Shown here: one piece after another, positions 5,805 through 13,426 of the stretch
Layout: each line of letters opens with the position of its first letter
Numbering within the stretch: the stretch's first letter is position 1
Assembly (NCBI GenBank): GCA_046726955.1
Contig: JBKPBQ010000078.1
Coordinates: forward strand, 1-13,426
DNA: 13,426 nucleotides
DNA from: CAVPGH01 sp046726955
Lineage (GTDB): Bacteria > Acidobacteriota > Vicinamibacteria > Fen-336
Reading direction: 5' to 3'
The notes under the pieces: generated by a model
Database searches by the model: none
The model's input: the letters and a program-made list of their open reading frames with translations, nothing else
What the model was told of the DNA's origin: nothing
Made by a program: the position numbers and the translations under genes

Positions 5805-8800
5805 TCAGACCGGCCGATCCGCCGATTCCACCGCCCTCTGGTCATGGTGCGGGGCAGGCAGAGTGAACTGAAAGACGGCGCCGCGCGGCTCGTTCGCGCT
5901 CGCCCACAGTCGTCCGTCGTGGGCTTCGATGATCGAGCGGCAGATCGAAAGACCCAGCCCCAGCCCGCCCGGCTTGGTGGTGTGGAAGGCCGCGAACACC
6001 TGCTCCAGCGCTCCTGCGGCCAGTCCCGGGCCGGTATCCGCTACCGCGACGAGCACGCCTTCCGTACGGTCCCTCTTGGAGCTGATCAGCAACTCTCGCG
6101 ATAGCTCGCCAGCGCCATTCATCGCCTCGATTCCGTTGAGGATCAGATTGAGGATGACCTGTTGAAGTTGGACTCGGTCACCCTGGATCAGCGGCAATCC
6201 CTCGGCGAGGTCCGTCCGAACGGAGACGCGGCTCTTCGCTGCCTCGCCACGGGTCAGCTCGACGACCTCGCGAATGGCGGCGTTGATCTCTACCGAGTCC
6301 CTCCGCGGCGGCGCCTTCGTGACGAGCGCGCGGATCCGGCCGATGACGTCCCCCGCTCGCTTGCCGGCGCGGACGATTCGAGAGAGCGCCTCCCGTACCT
6401 CGCCCAGTTCCGGGGGCTGCACGTCCAGCCATCGGAGCGCGGTCTGGGCCGACGTCACCGAAGCTGCGATCGGCTGCTTCACCTCGTGCGCGATCGAAGC
6501 CGTGAGCACACCCATGGTCGTCACCCGCGTCACATGCGCGAGCTCGGAGCGGGCTCTGTTCAGGGCCTCCTCGGCGACCACGCTCTCGGTCACGTCCTGA
6601 AGGGCGCCAACGAACAGGGGATGACCGGCGTTCTGCCCGGTGACATGCGCGACTCCGCGCACGTGCTTCACGGTGCCCCGGAAGGTGACGATGCGGAACG
6701 TGAAGTTGACGTTCGCTCCGCTCATGCCCCGCCCGATCACCGATTCGAAGGCGGGGAGGTCGTCGGGATGGATGACGTCTCGAACGCGTTGCACGGTGAC
6801 CTTCGTCGCCGGGTCGAACTCGAAGATACGGTAGGCCTCCTCGGACCAGTTGTGGTCGTCCCCCACCAGGTCCGTGATGAAGCTGCCCGTCTTGCTGAGG
6901 CTCTGCGCGTCGACGAAGCTGTCGTAGGCCTGCCTGAGCTCCACCTCGGCCCGCTTTCGGTCGTCGATGTCGGAGAGCAGGCTGTACCAGCGGACGACCT
7001 GGCCGTGCGTGTCGCGAAGCGGAAGCCCTCGAATCTGGAACCAACGGTAGACGCCATCGAAACGCCGGACGCGCCCCTCGACCTCGTATGGCTCGCCCGA
7101 CGCGATCCCGCGCGTGAAGACCTCGGCGACGCGAGGCAGATCCTCTGCGTGGACCGTTCCGTTCGTGCCCCACTGCCTCATCGCCTCCAGCGACTGGCCG
7201 CAGTAGTCGAAGAGCTGGTCGTTGACAACGTCGACTTCGCCGGCCGGCGTCAGGCTCGCGATCAGGCCTGGGATCGTGTTGACGATCAGGCGCGCCTCGC
7301 GCTCGCGTTCGTCGAGGTCGCGATACAGCCGGGCATTGTCGAGCGAGACCGCCGCTTGAGAGGCCAGCAACTTCAGCACCGCGATCCGCGCGGGCGCAAA
7401 CACGCCCGTCGCGAGGTTGTTCTCGAAATAGAGAACCCCGATCAGTTTGGCCTGGTTCGTCAGCGGGAGGCAGAGCACCGACCGCGCATGCTGTTGTGCG
7501 ATGTACGAGTCCCCTGAGAAGGGATTCGCGACCGCCGCATCGTCCAGAACCACACTCTCCCGTGTGTGCAGCACGTAACGGAAGACGGTCTCGGGCAGGA
7601 TCGATCCATTGACCGGCTCGTCGCTCAAACGAACCATGACCCGCTCGGTGCCGGATGTGGCTTCGGCGGCGATCCGGTGGTCGGCCTCTCCCGAGAGAAT
7701 CAGCAGCGCGCGTTCCGCGCCGGCATGCTCGATGGCAGCCCGCATCATCGTGTCGAGCAGCTTCTCGAGGACCACCCCAGCCGACACGGCCTGCGAGACC
7801 TTGATCACGGTCGCCAGGTCGAGCTGATCGAGCGGGGCACTCATCGTGCCCGTCGGCACAGCGGACGCCCCTTCCGTCTTCAGGTGCGAGTGAAGCTGAT
7901 CGAGCTGCCTGACCTTGCCGTCAGCGCCCCAAGTGAGGTAGCAATGACGGGCCTTTCGCTGATAGGCCTCCGCTATCGTCTCGAAGCCCCGCGCCGCGTA
8001 GAAGCGTGATGCCATCTCGCAGGCAAGGCCCTGATCGTGGACCCGGCCATTCAGGGCGGCCGAGCGGATGGACTCCTCATACAGGCGCTCCGCGTCCAAG
8101 GCTCTGCCCTCGAGGTGAGCGATCTCCGCGCCGACCAGCGCCGCACGAGCCGCGAAATTGTCCGGACAACTCGCGGCCAGGCTTCGAAGCTCCCGCTCGT
8201 GCGTCCGGAGCGATTCTTCGTGCCGGTCGAAGGGGTCCGCCCCCGAGGGCTGGCACGAAGCCGCGCGACACAATGCGGCGTAGAACTCGTATTCGCTCTT
8301 CTCGACCACGTGGAGGGACAGCGACGCGGACGTCGCGTACCAGGTTCCGACCCTTTCCGCCGCCGCGAGCGCCGACACGTAGTTGCCGGCGAAGAAACGG
8401 GCCTGGAGCTTGCGGAGCCAGTAGTAACACTCCAGGAACGTGCGGGTGGGTTCACCCGTCACGCGCGCCTCGAACGATTGCTCCGTGAAGGGATCGTCGT
8501 CGAGAGTACCGAACGTCGCGGTCTTTCCCCTCAGCATCCGGACGAGCGCGAGCGGCGCGGACACGCGGTCGAGATAGAAGCCGAACGGCCGCACGAACGC
8601 CAGTCCCCGCTCGGCCTCGTGCTCGATTTGATCGAGGGGATGGCCCAGGGCCAGCAGGACGGAGACGAGATGGCGGCACGCGTATGAAGCGAATGCCGGT
8701 TCGCCGTGCTGCGCCGCCAACTGGAATCCACGACGCGCCGGATCGATCGCCTCCACCAGCGGTCGGGTCCAGGGGACCACCACCGAGTAGCGGTTGTAGA

Positions 8801-11759
8801 CCCGCCCCGCGAAGTGACTCAGGCCGCGACGCTCGACGAGGTCGCGGGCCATCTTGGCGAGTCGATACCCCTTCTCGTGATGGCCGAAGCGGGCGCTGGC
8901 GATCATCCCCGTCGCCGCATAGCTCACCGGCGCGATGTCGTTGTTGCCGCGCTCCAGGCTCAGGGTGGTGGCCCTGAAGATACTGAGCGCAACCAGGTTC
9001 TCATCGACATACTCGGCGGGCAGGCTCAGCTTGGCGAGTATGTCCAGTGTCGCCAGAACCTCGGGATCCCGCATCGGCGGCAGGTCGACGAGATCTTCGA
9101 TCTCTCGCGTGCCGAGCAGGGACCAGATGCGCTCATACTCGCCGCGGGTTTCAACGTCGCCGGGATGCGCCGACCAGGTGATGGCCACATGGCGCAAGCA
9201 CTCCAGGGCCACCGCCACGGCCCTCTCGCCCATACCGAGCGACGTGTACAGCTCGATACGCCGGCGTGCGACCGCGCACCGTTGGACCATGCCCGCGGCG
9301 CGCGTTGCGAGCGTCGCGAGACGCTCCTCGGCGGCCTGCAAATCGCCCAGGCAGACTTCGCAGTCGCCGGGATGCAGCTCCAGCTCGAAGGCCAGCTCCT
9401 GCCGGCGCTCCCAGGCATCTTCCGGCAACATCGTCGCGCCGGCGGCAAGATATCGGAGCGCGGAGGCGTAAGCCGACGAAGCCTTGGCCCGCTTGCCAGC
9501 GGCCAGGTTCAGCTCAGCGAGCTGTTCGCGTTCCTCGGGGGAGGTGATCATTGGAGCGCCACGGTTCAGCTGATTGACGATCTCGAAGATCGCGTCCTCC
9601 CGGTTCCCAGGAGGGATGTGCACGGCCAACAGCCTTCCGATTCGCAGATGGGCCTCTGCGCGCTGTGCTTGCGGAATGAGCGAGTACGCGGCTTCCTGGA
9701 CGCGATCGTGGAGGAAACTGAGCGAGCCCTCGGCGTGGAAGACGAGTCCCGCTCGGAGCGCTTCCTGCAGATCGCTGCGAAGCTCCTCCTTCGAACGTTC
9801 GTGGACCAACGCAAGGAGTGCCAGCTCCGCACTGTTGCCGAGGCAGGCGAGACGCTGCAGCGCCCCCTGAGCGCACGCGGGCAATCGGCTGAGCTTGCCG
9901 ATCATGAGGTCGACCACGTTGTCGGTGTACCCCTTGGCGTGAATACGACCCAGGTCCCACGACCACCGCGATACGCCGTGATCGAACGTGATCATTCCTT
10001 CCTCGACCAGCGCGGAGAGGAACTGGATGACGAAGAAAGGATTGCCAGCGGTCTTCTGATGCACCAGTTCCGCGAGCGGCGCGGCGGACTCCTGGTCACA
10101 GTAGAGGGAATCAGCAATGAGCTGCCCCACGTGTTCGTGGGTGAGCGGCGCGAGGACGATCTCGTGTACCGCTGCTCCGGCGCTTCGGATGCGATCGAGG
10201 GTGCCCATGAGCGGATGGCCGGACATGACCTCGTTGTCCCGGTATGCGCCGACCAGCAACAGGTGCCTCACATCCGCCTGGGTCAGCAGGTCGTGGAGGA
10301 GATCGAGCGTGGCCGCGTCGAGCCATTGCAGATCGTCGAGGAAGAGCGCCAGCGGATGTTCGGGTCGAGCGAAGACCCCGAGGAAGCGGCGGAAGACGAT
10401 CTGGAAGCGTCGTTGTGCGTCCTGGGGCGCCAGTTCGGGGACCGGCGCCTGCTCCCCGATGATGAGCCTCAGCTCCGGAACCAGGTCCACCATGAGCTGC
10501 CCGTTCGGACCCAGCGCTTCACGGAGCGCCTCACGCCAGTCAGCCACCTCGACGTCGCTCTTCGCCAGAAGAGAAGCGACCAGGCCTTGAAAAGCCTGCG
10601 CCACGGTGGAATAGGGAATGTCGCGCTTGTACTGGTCGAACTTGCCCGCGGCATACAGCGCGCGGGGCGGAACGAGTACCTTGTGCAGCTCGTTCACCAC
10701 GGACGACTTGCCGATGCCGGAATAGCCCGAGACGAGCACCAGCTCCGGCGCGTCCCCTTGGACGACGCGATCGAACGCGGCGAGCAACGTCTCGACTTCG
10801 CGTGAGCGCCCATACAGCTTCTCGCGGATCACCAACCGGTCGGGGGTGTCGTCTGCGCCGAGCGGAAAGTCGTCGATACGTCGTTCGTCCTCCCACTGCG
10901 AGAGGCAGCGACCCAGATCGCGCCCGAGCCCGGCCGCCGTCTGGTACCGCTCCTCCGCGGTCTTCGCGAGCAGCTTCATGATGATCGCCGACACCGGCGC
11001 CGGGACGTTCACCACGCGCTCGCCGGGCGCCATCGGCTGTCGCGCGATGTGGCAATGCACCCACTCGATCGGCTCGGCGGCGGTGAACGGCAACGACCCC
11101 GTGAGCATCTGATAGAGCGTCACACCGAGCGAATACAGATCGCTGCGACCGTCGATCGAGCGGTTCATGCGTCCCGTCTGTTCGGGAGCCATGTAGGCAA
11201 GCGTGCCGGCAATCGTCTCCGGTGGGTCGGGCGCCTGCCGCTCGCGTGGCAGTCGCGAGGAGATCCCGAAGCCCGTCAGCCACGCCTGGCCGGTCGCGGT
11301 GTTGACCAAGATGTTCGCGGGCTTGACGTCCTTGTGGATGAGGCCTCGGCGGTGCACCTCGCCCAGAGCCGCCGCAAGACCGGCGGCGAGCCTCAGAAAG
11401 AGGCCGAGCTCCATCGCAGGCTCGGCGGACCTCAGGACACCGGGGGCGCGGCGGGCCGGCGGTTTGTCCAGGAGTCGCTCGAGCGGCTCGCCGGGCTGGT
11501 CCTCGAGGATCAGGGCGGCACGGCCTTGATACTGCCCGAGGGCGAGGGGACGCACCGCCCACGTCGAATCGAGCTCGGCTCGGAGCGCCAGCTCGTGTTC
11601 CAGCATCCGGATGCGATCGGGGCCCGGCTGCTCCGACGCCGGAGTCGATACGAGAACCGAGGCCGGATGCAGTGTCGGGCTGGCCGTAGCGATACCTCGC
11701 CACAGCGCGAACTCTGCGTCCTGATGAAGGATCGCCAGGGCGTAACCCGACAGATCCAT
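5805..11759 (-). CDS. Giant hybrid sensor: Ser/Thr kinase-like + AAA ATPase + helical repeats + GAF + PAS-PAS + histidine kinase
   Basis: A 1984-residue protein of the trifunctional Ser/Thr kinase/ATP-binding/histidine kinase type. Domains in order: (1) protein kinase fold, about 1-290, with HKDVKPAN (142-149) and MAPEQ (190-194), but no VAIK lysine and GFG in place of DFG at 163-165; (2) AAA_16/PknK-like ATPase, about 315-590, Walker A GYSGIGKSS (345-353), Walker B LALFLDDLQW (470-479); (3) a long helical, TPR-like region, about 640-1290; (4) GAF, about 1327-1475; (5) two PAS_3-type domains, about 1489-1600 and 1612-1730; (6) HisKA with phospho-acceptor His1758 in SIAHEVKQPI; (7) HATPase with N-box NLILNGIEA, DTGPG (1908-1912) and GGLGLGL. 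There is no receiver domain, signal peptide or membrane helix, so it is probably cytosolic. The ATG at 11759 is chosen because AAGGAGGT (11767-11774) sits 7 bases upstream. An in-frame start at 11846 would lie inside the preceding kinase gene. It follows that gene by 20 bases and its output half duplicates that gene. Confidence 0.93.
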   Translation of the reverse strand: MDLSGYALAILHQDAEFALWRGIATASPTLHPASVLVSTPASEQPGPDRIRMLEHELALRAELDSTWAVRPLALGQYQGRAALILEDQPGEPLERLLDKPPARRAPGVLRSAEPAMELGLFLRLAAGLAAALGEVHRRGLIHKDVKPANILVNTATGQAWLTGFGISSRLPRERQAPDPPETIAGTLAYMAPEQTGRMNRSIDGRSDLYSLGVTLYQMLTGSLPFTAAEPIEWVHCHIARQPMAPGERVVNVPAPVSAIIMKLLAKTAEERYQTAAGLGRDLGRCLSQWEDERRIDDFPLGADDTPDRLVIREKLYGRSREVETLLAAFDRVVQGDAPELVLVSGYSGIGKSSVVNELHKVLVPPRALYAAGKFDQYKRDIPYSTVAQAFQGLVASLLAKSDVEVADWREALREALGPNGQLMVDLVPELRLIIGEQAPVPELAPQDAQRRFQIVFRRFLGVFARPEHPLALFLDDLQWLDAATLDLLHDLLTQADVRHLLLVGAYRDNEVMSGHPLMGTLDRIRSAGAAVHEIVLAPLTHEHVGQLIADSLYCDQESAAPLAELVHQKTAGNPFFVIQFLSALVEEGMITFDHGVSRWSWDLGRIHAKGYTDNVVDLMIGKLSRLPACAQGALQRLACLGNSAELALLALVHERSKEELRSDLQEALRAGLVFHAEGSLSFLHDRVQEAAYSLIPQAQRAEAHLRIGRLLAVHIPPGNREDAIFEIVNQLNRGAPMITSPEEREQLAELNLAAGKRAKASSAYASALRYLAAGATMLPEDAWERRQELAFELELHPGDCEVCLGDLQAAEERLATLATRAAGMVQRCAVARRRIELYTSLGMGERAVAVALECLRHVAITWSAHPGDVETRGEYERIWSLLGTREIEDLVDLPPMRDPEVLATLDILAKLSLPAEYVDENLVALSIFRATTLSLERGNNDIAPVSYAATGMIASARFGHHEKGYRLAKMARDLVERRGLSHFAGRVYNRYSVVVPWTRPLVEAIDPARRGFQLAAQHGEPAFASYACRHLVSVLLALGHPLDQIEHEAERGLAFVRPFGFYLDRVSAPLALVRMLRGKTATFGTLDDDPFTEQSFEARVTGEPTRTFLECYYWLRKLQARFFAGNYVSALAAAERVGTWYATSASLSLHVVEKSEYEFYAALCRAASCQPSGADPFDRHEESLRTHERELRSLAASCPDNFAARAALVGAEIAHLEGRALDAERLYEESIRSAALNGRVHDQGLACEMASRFYAARGFETIAEAYQRKARHCYLTWGADGKVRQLDQLHSHLKTEGASAVPTGTMSAPLDQLDLATVIKVSQAVSAGVVLEKLLDTMMRAAIEHAGAERALLILSGEADHRIAAEATSGTERVMVRLSDEPVNGSILPETVFRYVLHTRESVVLDDAAVANPFSGDSYIAQQHARSVLCLPLTNQAKLIGVLYFENNLATGVFAPARIAVLKLLASQAAVSLDNARLYRDLDEREREARLIVNTIPGLIASLTPAGEVDVVNDQLFDYCGQSLEAMRQWGTNGTVHAEDLPRVAEVFTRGIASGEPYEVEGRVRRFDGVYRWFQIRGLPLRDTHGQVVRWYSLLSDIDDRKRAEVELRQAYDSFVDAQSLSKTGSFITDLVGDDHNWSEEAYRIFEFDPATKVTVQRVRDVIHPDDLPAFESVIGRGMSGANVNFTFRIVTFRGTVKHVRGVAHVTGQNAGHPLFVGALQDVTESVVAEEALNRARSELAHVTRVTTMGVLTASIAHEVKQPIAASVTSAQTALRWLDVQPPELGEVREALSRIVRAGKRAGDVIGRIRALVTKAPPRRDSVEINAAIREVVELTRGEAAKSRVSVRTDLAEGLPLIQGDRVQLQQVILNLILNGIEAMNGAGELSRELLISSKRDRTEGVLVAVADTGPGLAAGALEQVFAAFHTTKPGGLGLGLSICRSIIEAHDGRLWASANEPRGAVFQFTLPAPHHDQRAVESADRPV
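5864..7310. repeat. Direct repeat copy 1: PAS-PAS-HisKA-HATPase module (3' part of giant sensor gene)
   Basis: This stretch aligns with 11803-13249 at a constant offset of 5939 bases. The offset is the same at both ends, so there is no net insertion or deletion over about 1.45 kb. Blocks of complete identity occur, for example 6509-6584 and 6170-6227. The transmitter part is more alike than the PAS part by eye. It ends near the GAF-PAS border. Confidence 0.92.
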
Positions 11760-11766
11760 CCCTACG

Positions 11767-11774
11767 ACCTCCTT
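11767..11774 (-). promoter_or_regulatory. Strong ribosome binding site of the giant sensor gene
   Basis: AAGGAGGT on the minus strand, 7 bases before the ATG at 11759 and inside the 20-base gap after the preceding gene's stop. It decides the start against the longer reading frame from 11846. Confidence 0.85.
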
Positions 11775-11779
11775 CTGGG

Positions 11780-13426
11780 TTAGCGTAACGAGGCGGGCAG
11801 GGTGAACTGAAAGACCGCGCCGCGCGGCTCGTTCGCGCTCGCCCACAGTCGCCCGTCGTGGGCTTCGATGATCGAGCGGCAGATCGAGAGTCCCAGCCCG
11901 AGGCCGCCCGGCTTGGTGGTGTGAAAGGCATCGAACACCTGCTCCAGTGCTCCTGCCGCCAGTCCCGGGCCGGTATCCGCTACCGCGACGAGCACGCCTT
12001 CCGCAGCGTCCTTCTTGGAGGTGATCAGCAGCTCTCGCGGTGTCTCGCCGACTCCAGCCATCGCCTCGATCCCGTTCATGATCAGGTTGAGGATCACCTG
12101 TTGCAGCTGGACTCGGTCACCCTGGATCAGCGGCAATCCCTCGGCGAGGTCCGTCCGAACGGAGACTCGGCTCTTCGCTGCCTCGCCACGGGTCAAGTCG
12201 ACTACCTCGCGAATGGCGGCGTTGATGTCCACGGAATCCTTCCGCGGCGGGGCCTTTGTGACGAGCGCGCGGATCCGGCCGATGACGTCCCCCGCTCGCT
12301 TGCCGGCGCGGACGATGCGAGCGAGCGCCTCCCGCACCTCGCCCAGTTCCGGGGGCTGGGCTTCGAGCCAGCGGAGCGCGGTCTGGGCCGACGTCACCGA
12401 AGCCGCGATCGGCTGCTTCACCTCGTGCGCGATCGAGGCGGTGAGCTCACCCATGGTCGTCACCCGCGTCACATGCGCGAGCTCGGAGCGGGCTCTGTTC
12501 AGGGCCTCCTCGGCGACCACGCTGTCGGTCACGTCCTGCACGGCACCGACGAACAGGGGCCGGCCGGCGATCTGCTCCCGAACATGCGCGACGCCGCGCA
12601 CGTGCTTCACGGCACCGCGGCTGGTGACGATGCGGTACGCGAAAGTGACGTCCAATCCGCTCATCGCCCGCGCGATCATGGCGTCCCACCCGGCGAGGTC
12701 GTCGGGATGGATGACCTCCCGGACGCGCTGCACGGTGATCTTGGTCGCCGGATCGAACTCGAAGATGCGGATGGCCTCTTCGGAGAATTTGTTGTCGTCG
12801 CCGACGATGTCCGCGATGAAGCTGCCTGTCTTGCTGAGCTGCTGCGCGTCGACGAAGCTGTCGTAGGCCCGCCTCAGCTCAACCTCGGCACGCTTGCGGT
12901 CGTCGACGTCGGAGAGCAGAACGTACCAGCGCGCGATCTGTCCCTGGGTTTCCCGAAGCGGAAGTCCGCGCACCTGAAACCAACGGTAGGCGCCGTCGAA
13001 ACGACGGATGCGCGCCTCGAAGTCGTATGGCTCGCCGGCCGTTATCGCCGGCCCGAAGATCTCGGCGACGCGCGGCAGGTCGTCGAAATGCACGATTCCG
13101 TTCGTGCCCCACTGTCGCATGGCCTCCAGCGGCTGGCCGCAGTACTCGGCGAGCTGGTCGTTGACGACGTCGACTTCGCCGGCCGGAGTCAGGGCCGCGA
13201 CCAGGCCGGGAATAGTGTTCACGATCAAGCGTGACTCGCGCTCGCTCTCGCGCAGAGCCTGCTCCGCCCGCTTGCGCTCGATAAACTGGCCGATCTGGCT
13301 GCCGAGGCTTGCCATCACCTCGAGCAGATCCTGGTCGGGTTCGCGGATCTCACGGCTGACGAGATCGATCACGCCCAGGACTTCGCTGCCCAGGAGGATC
13401 GGAAAAGCGAAGGCCGTGTGCAGCCC
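11780..13426 (-). CDS. Sensor histidine kinase, GAF-PAS-PAS-HisKA-HATPase (partial, 5' end outside window)
   Basis: The last 548 residues of a larger protein; the frame is open to the right edge. The first residues in the window (GLHTAFAFPILLGSEVLGVI) and REIREPDQDLLE read as the C-terminal half of a GAF domain, so the GTG at 13372 is internal and not the true start. Two PAS_3-type domains follow (fragment residues about 66-180 and 190-305). Then HisKA with His334 (codon 12425-12427) in SIAHEVKQPI, of the FixL/DctB-like H-box class. Then an HATPase with NLIMNGIEA, DTGPG and GGLGLGL, complete to the stop at 11780-11782. PAS and GAF domains sense ligands, redox state or light in related proteins; the signal here is unknown. 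It lies 20 bases upstream of the giant sensor gene, most likely in one operon, and shares its whole PAS-PAS-transmitter half with it. Confidence 0.92.
   Translation of the reverse strand, partial: GLHTAFAFPILLGSEVLGVIDLVSREIREPDQDLLEVMASLGSQIGQFIERKRAEQALRESERESRLIVNTIPGLVAALTPAGEVDVVNDQLAEYCGQPLEAMRQWGTNGIVHFDDLPRVAEIFGPAITAGEPYDFEARIRRFDGAYRWFQVRGLPLRETQGQIARWYVLLSDVDDRKRAEVELRRAYDSFVDAQQLSKTGSFIADIVGDDNKFSEEAIRIFEFDPATKITVQRVREVIHPDDLAGWDAMIARAMSGLDVTFAYRIVTSRGAVKHVRGVAHVREQIAGRPLFVGAVQDVTDSVVAEEALNRARSELAHVTRVTTMGELTASIAHEVKQPIAASVTSAQTALRWLEAQPPELGEVREALARIVRAGKRAGDVIGRIRALVTKAPPRKDSVDINAAIREVVDLTRGEAAKSRVSVRTDLAEGLPLIQGDRVQLQQVILNLIMNGIEAMAGVGETPRELLITSKKDAAEGVLVAVADTGPGLAAGALEQVFDAFHTTKPGGLGLGLSICRSIIEAHDGRLWASANEPRGAVFQFTLPASLR
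11803..13249. repeat. Direct repeat copy 2: PAS-PAS-HisKA-HATPase module (upstream kinase gene)
   Basis: Partner of 5864-7310 in the same orientation. Similarity begins just after the GAF domain of each gene, at the shared residues RLIVNTIPGL, and runs to the last residues of this gene (FQFTLPA). The giant sensor has an extra tail of about 15 residues after that point. Confidence 0.92.

Noticed and set aside
8706..10805. 699-residue open frame on the plus strand, antisense to the giant sensor
   Set aside because: No recognisable domain; it mirrors the codon structure of the minus-strand gene, as is usual for high-GC coding DNA.
11760..11846. Upstream in-frame start of the giant sensor at 11846
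   Set aside because: It would overlap the end of the preceding kinase gene; the ATG at 11759 has a near-perfect ribosome binding site and begins the conserved N-terminal sequence.

Overview
The window is GC-rich DNA, densely coding, from a Gram-negative bacterium. The outer-membrane lipid-transport (Mla/MCE) operon, the lipoprotein signal and the very large multi-sensor histidine kinases fit a soil or sediment proteobacterium or a similar high-GC phylum such as Rokubacteria, Methylomirabilota or Myxococcota. The sequence alone does not settle the taxon. No rRNA, tRNA, transposase, integrase or CRISPR array is visible.

Left part (1-4085, all minus strand). This is a tightly packed MCE/Mla-type ABC transport operon, read right to left: a STAS-fused MlaE permease, an MlaF ATPase, an MlaD/MCE substrate-binding protein and a PqiC-like auxiliary lipoprotein. 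The junctions overlap by 4, 4 and 1 bases. A 36-base gap follows, then a chloroperoxidase-type alpha/beta hydrolase that runs off the left edge. Together the four transporter genes would move lipids or other hydrophobic molecules between the inner and outer membranes.

Middle part (4086-5786). A 429-base gap upstream of the permease holds a possible 42-residue small ORF and three clean inverted repeats. It is followed on the plus strand by a 12-helix MFS_3-type exporter that diverges from the Mla operon.

Right part (5805-13426, minus strand). Two multidomain sensor histidine kinase genes lie in tandem, 20 bases apart. The upstream one (GAF-PAS-PAS-HisKA-HATPase) is cut by the right edge. The downstream one encodes 1984 residues: Ser/Thr kinase-like domain, AAA_16 ATPase, helical repeats, GAF, PAS, PAS, HisKA, HATPase. 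Their PAS-PAS-transmitter halves form a gapless direct repeat of about 1.45 kb with a constant offset of 5939 bases. The kinase-like domain of the large protein lacks both the ATP-anchoring lysine and the DFG aspartate, so it looks like a pseudokinase scaffold. No response regulator is in the window.

The main things worth a second look are the pseudokinase-like domain, the duplicated transmitter module with signs of sequence homogenisation, and the regulatory-looking gap between the Mla operon and the MFS gene. The gene families themselves are known; I see no clearly new system.
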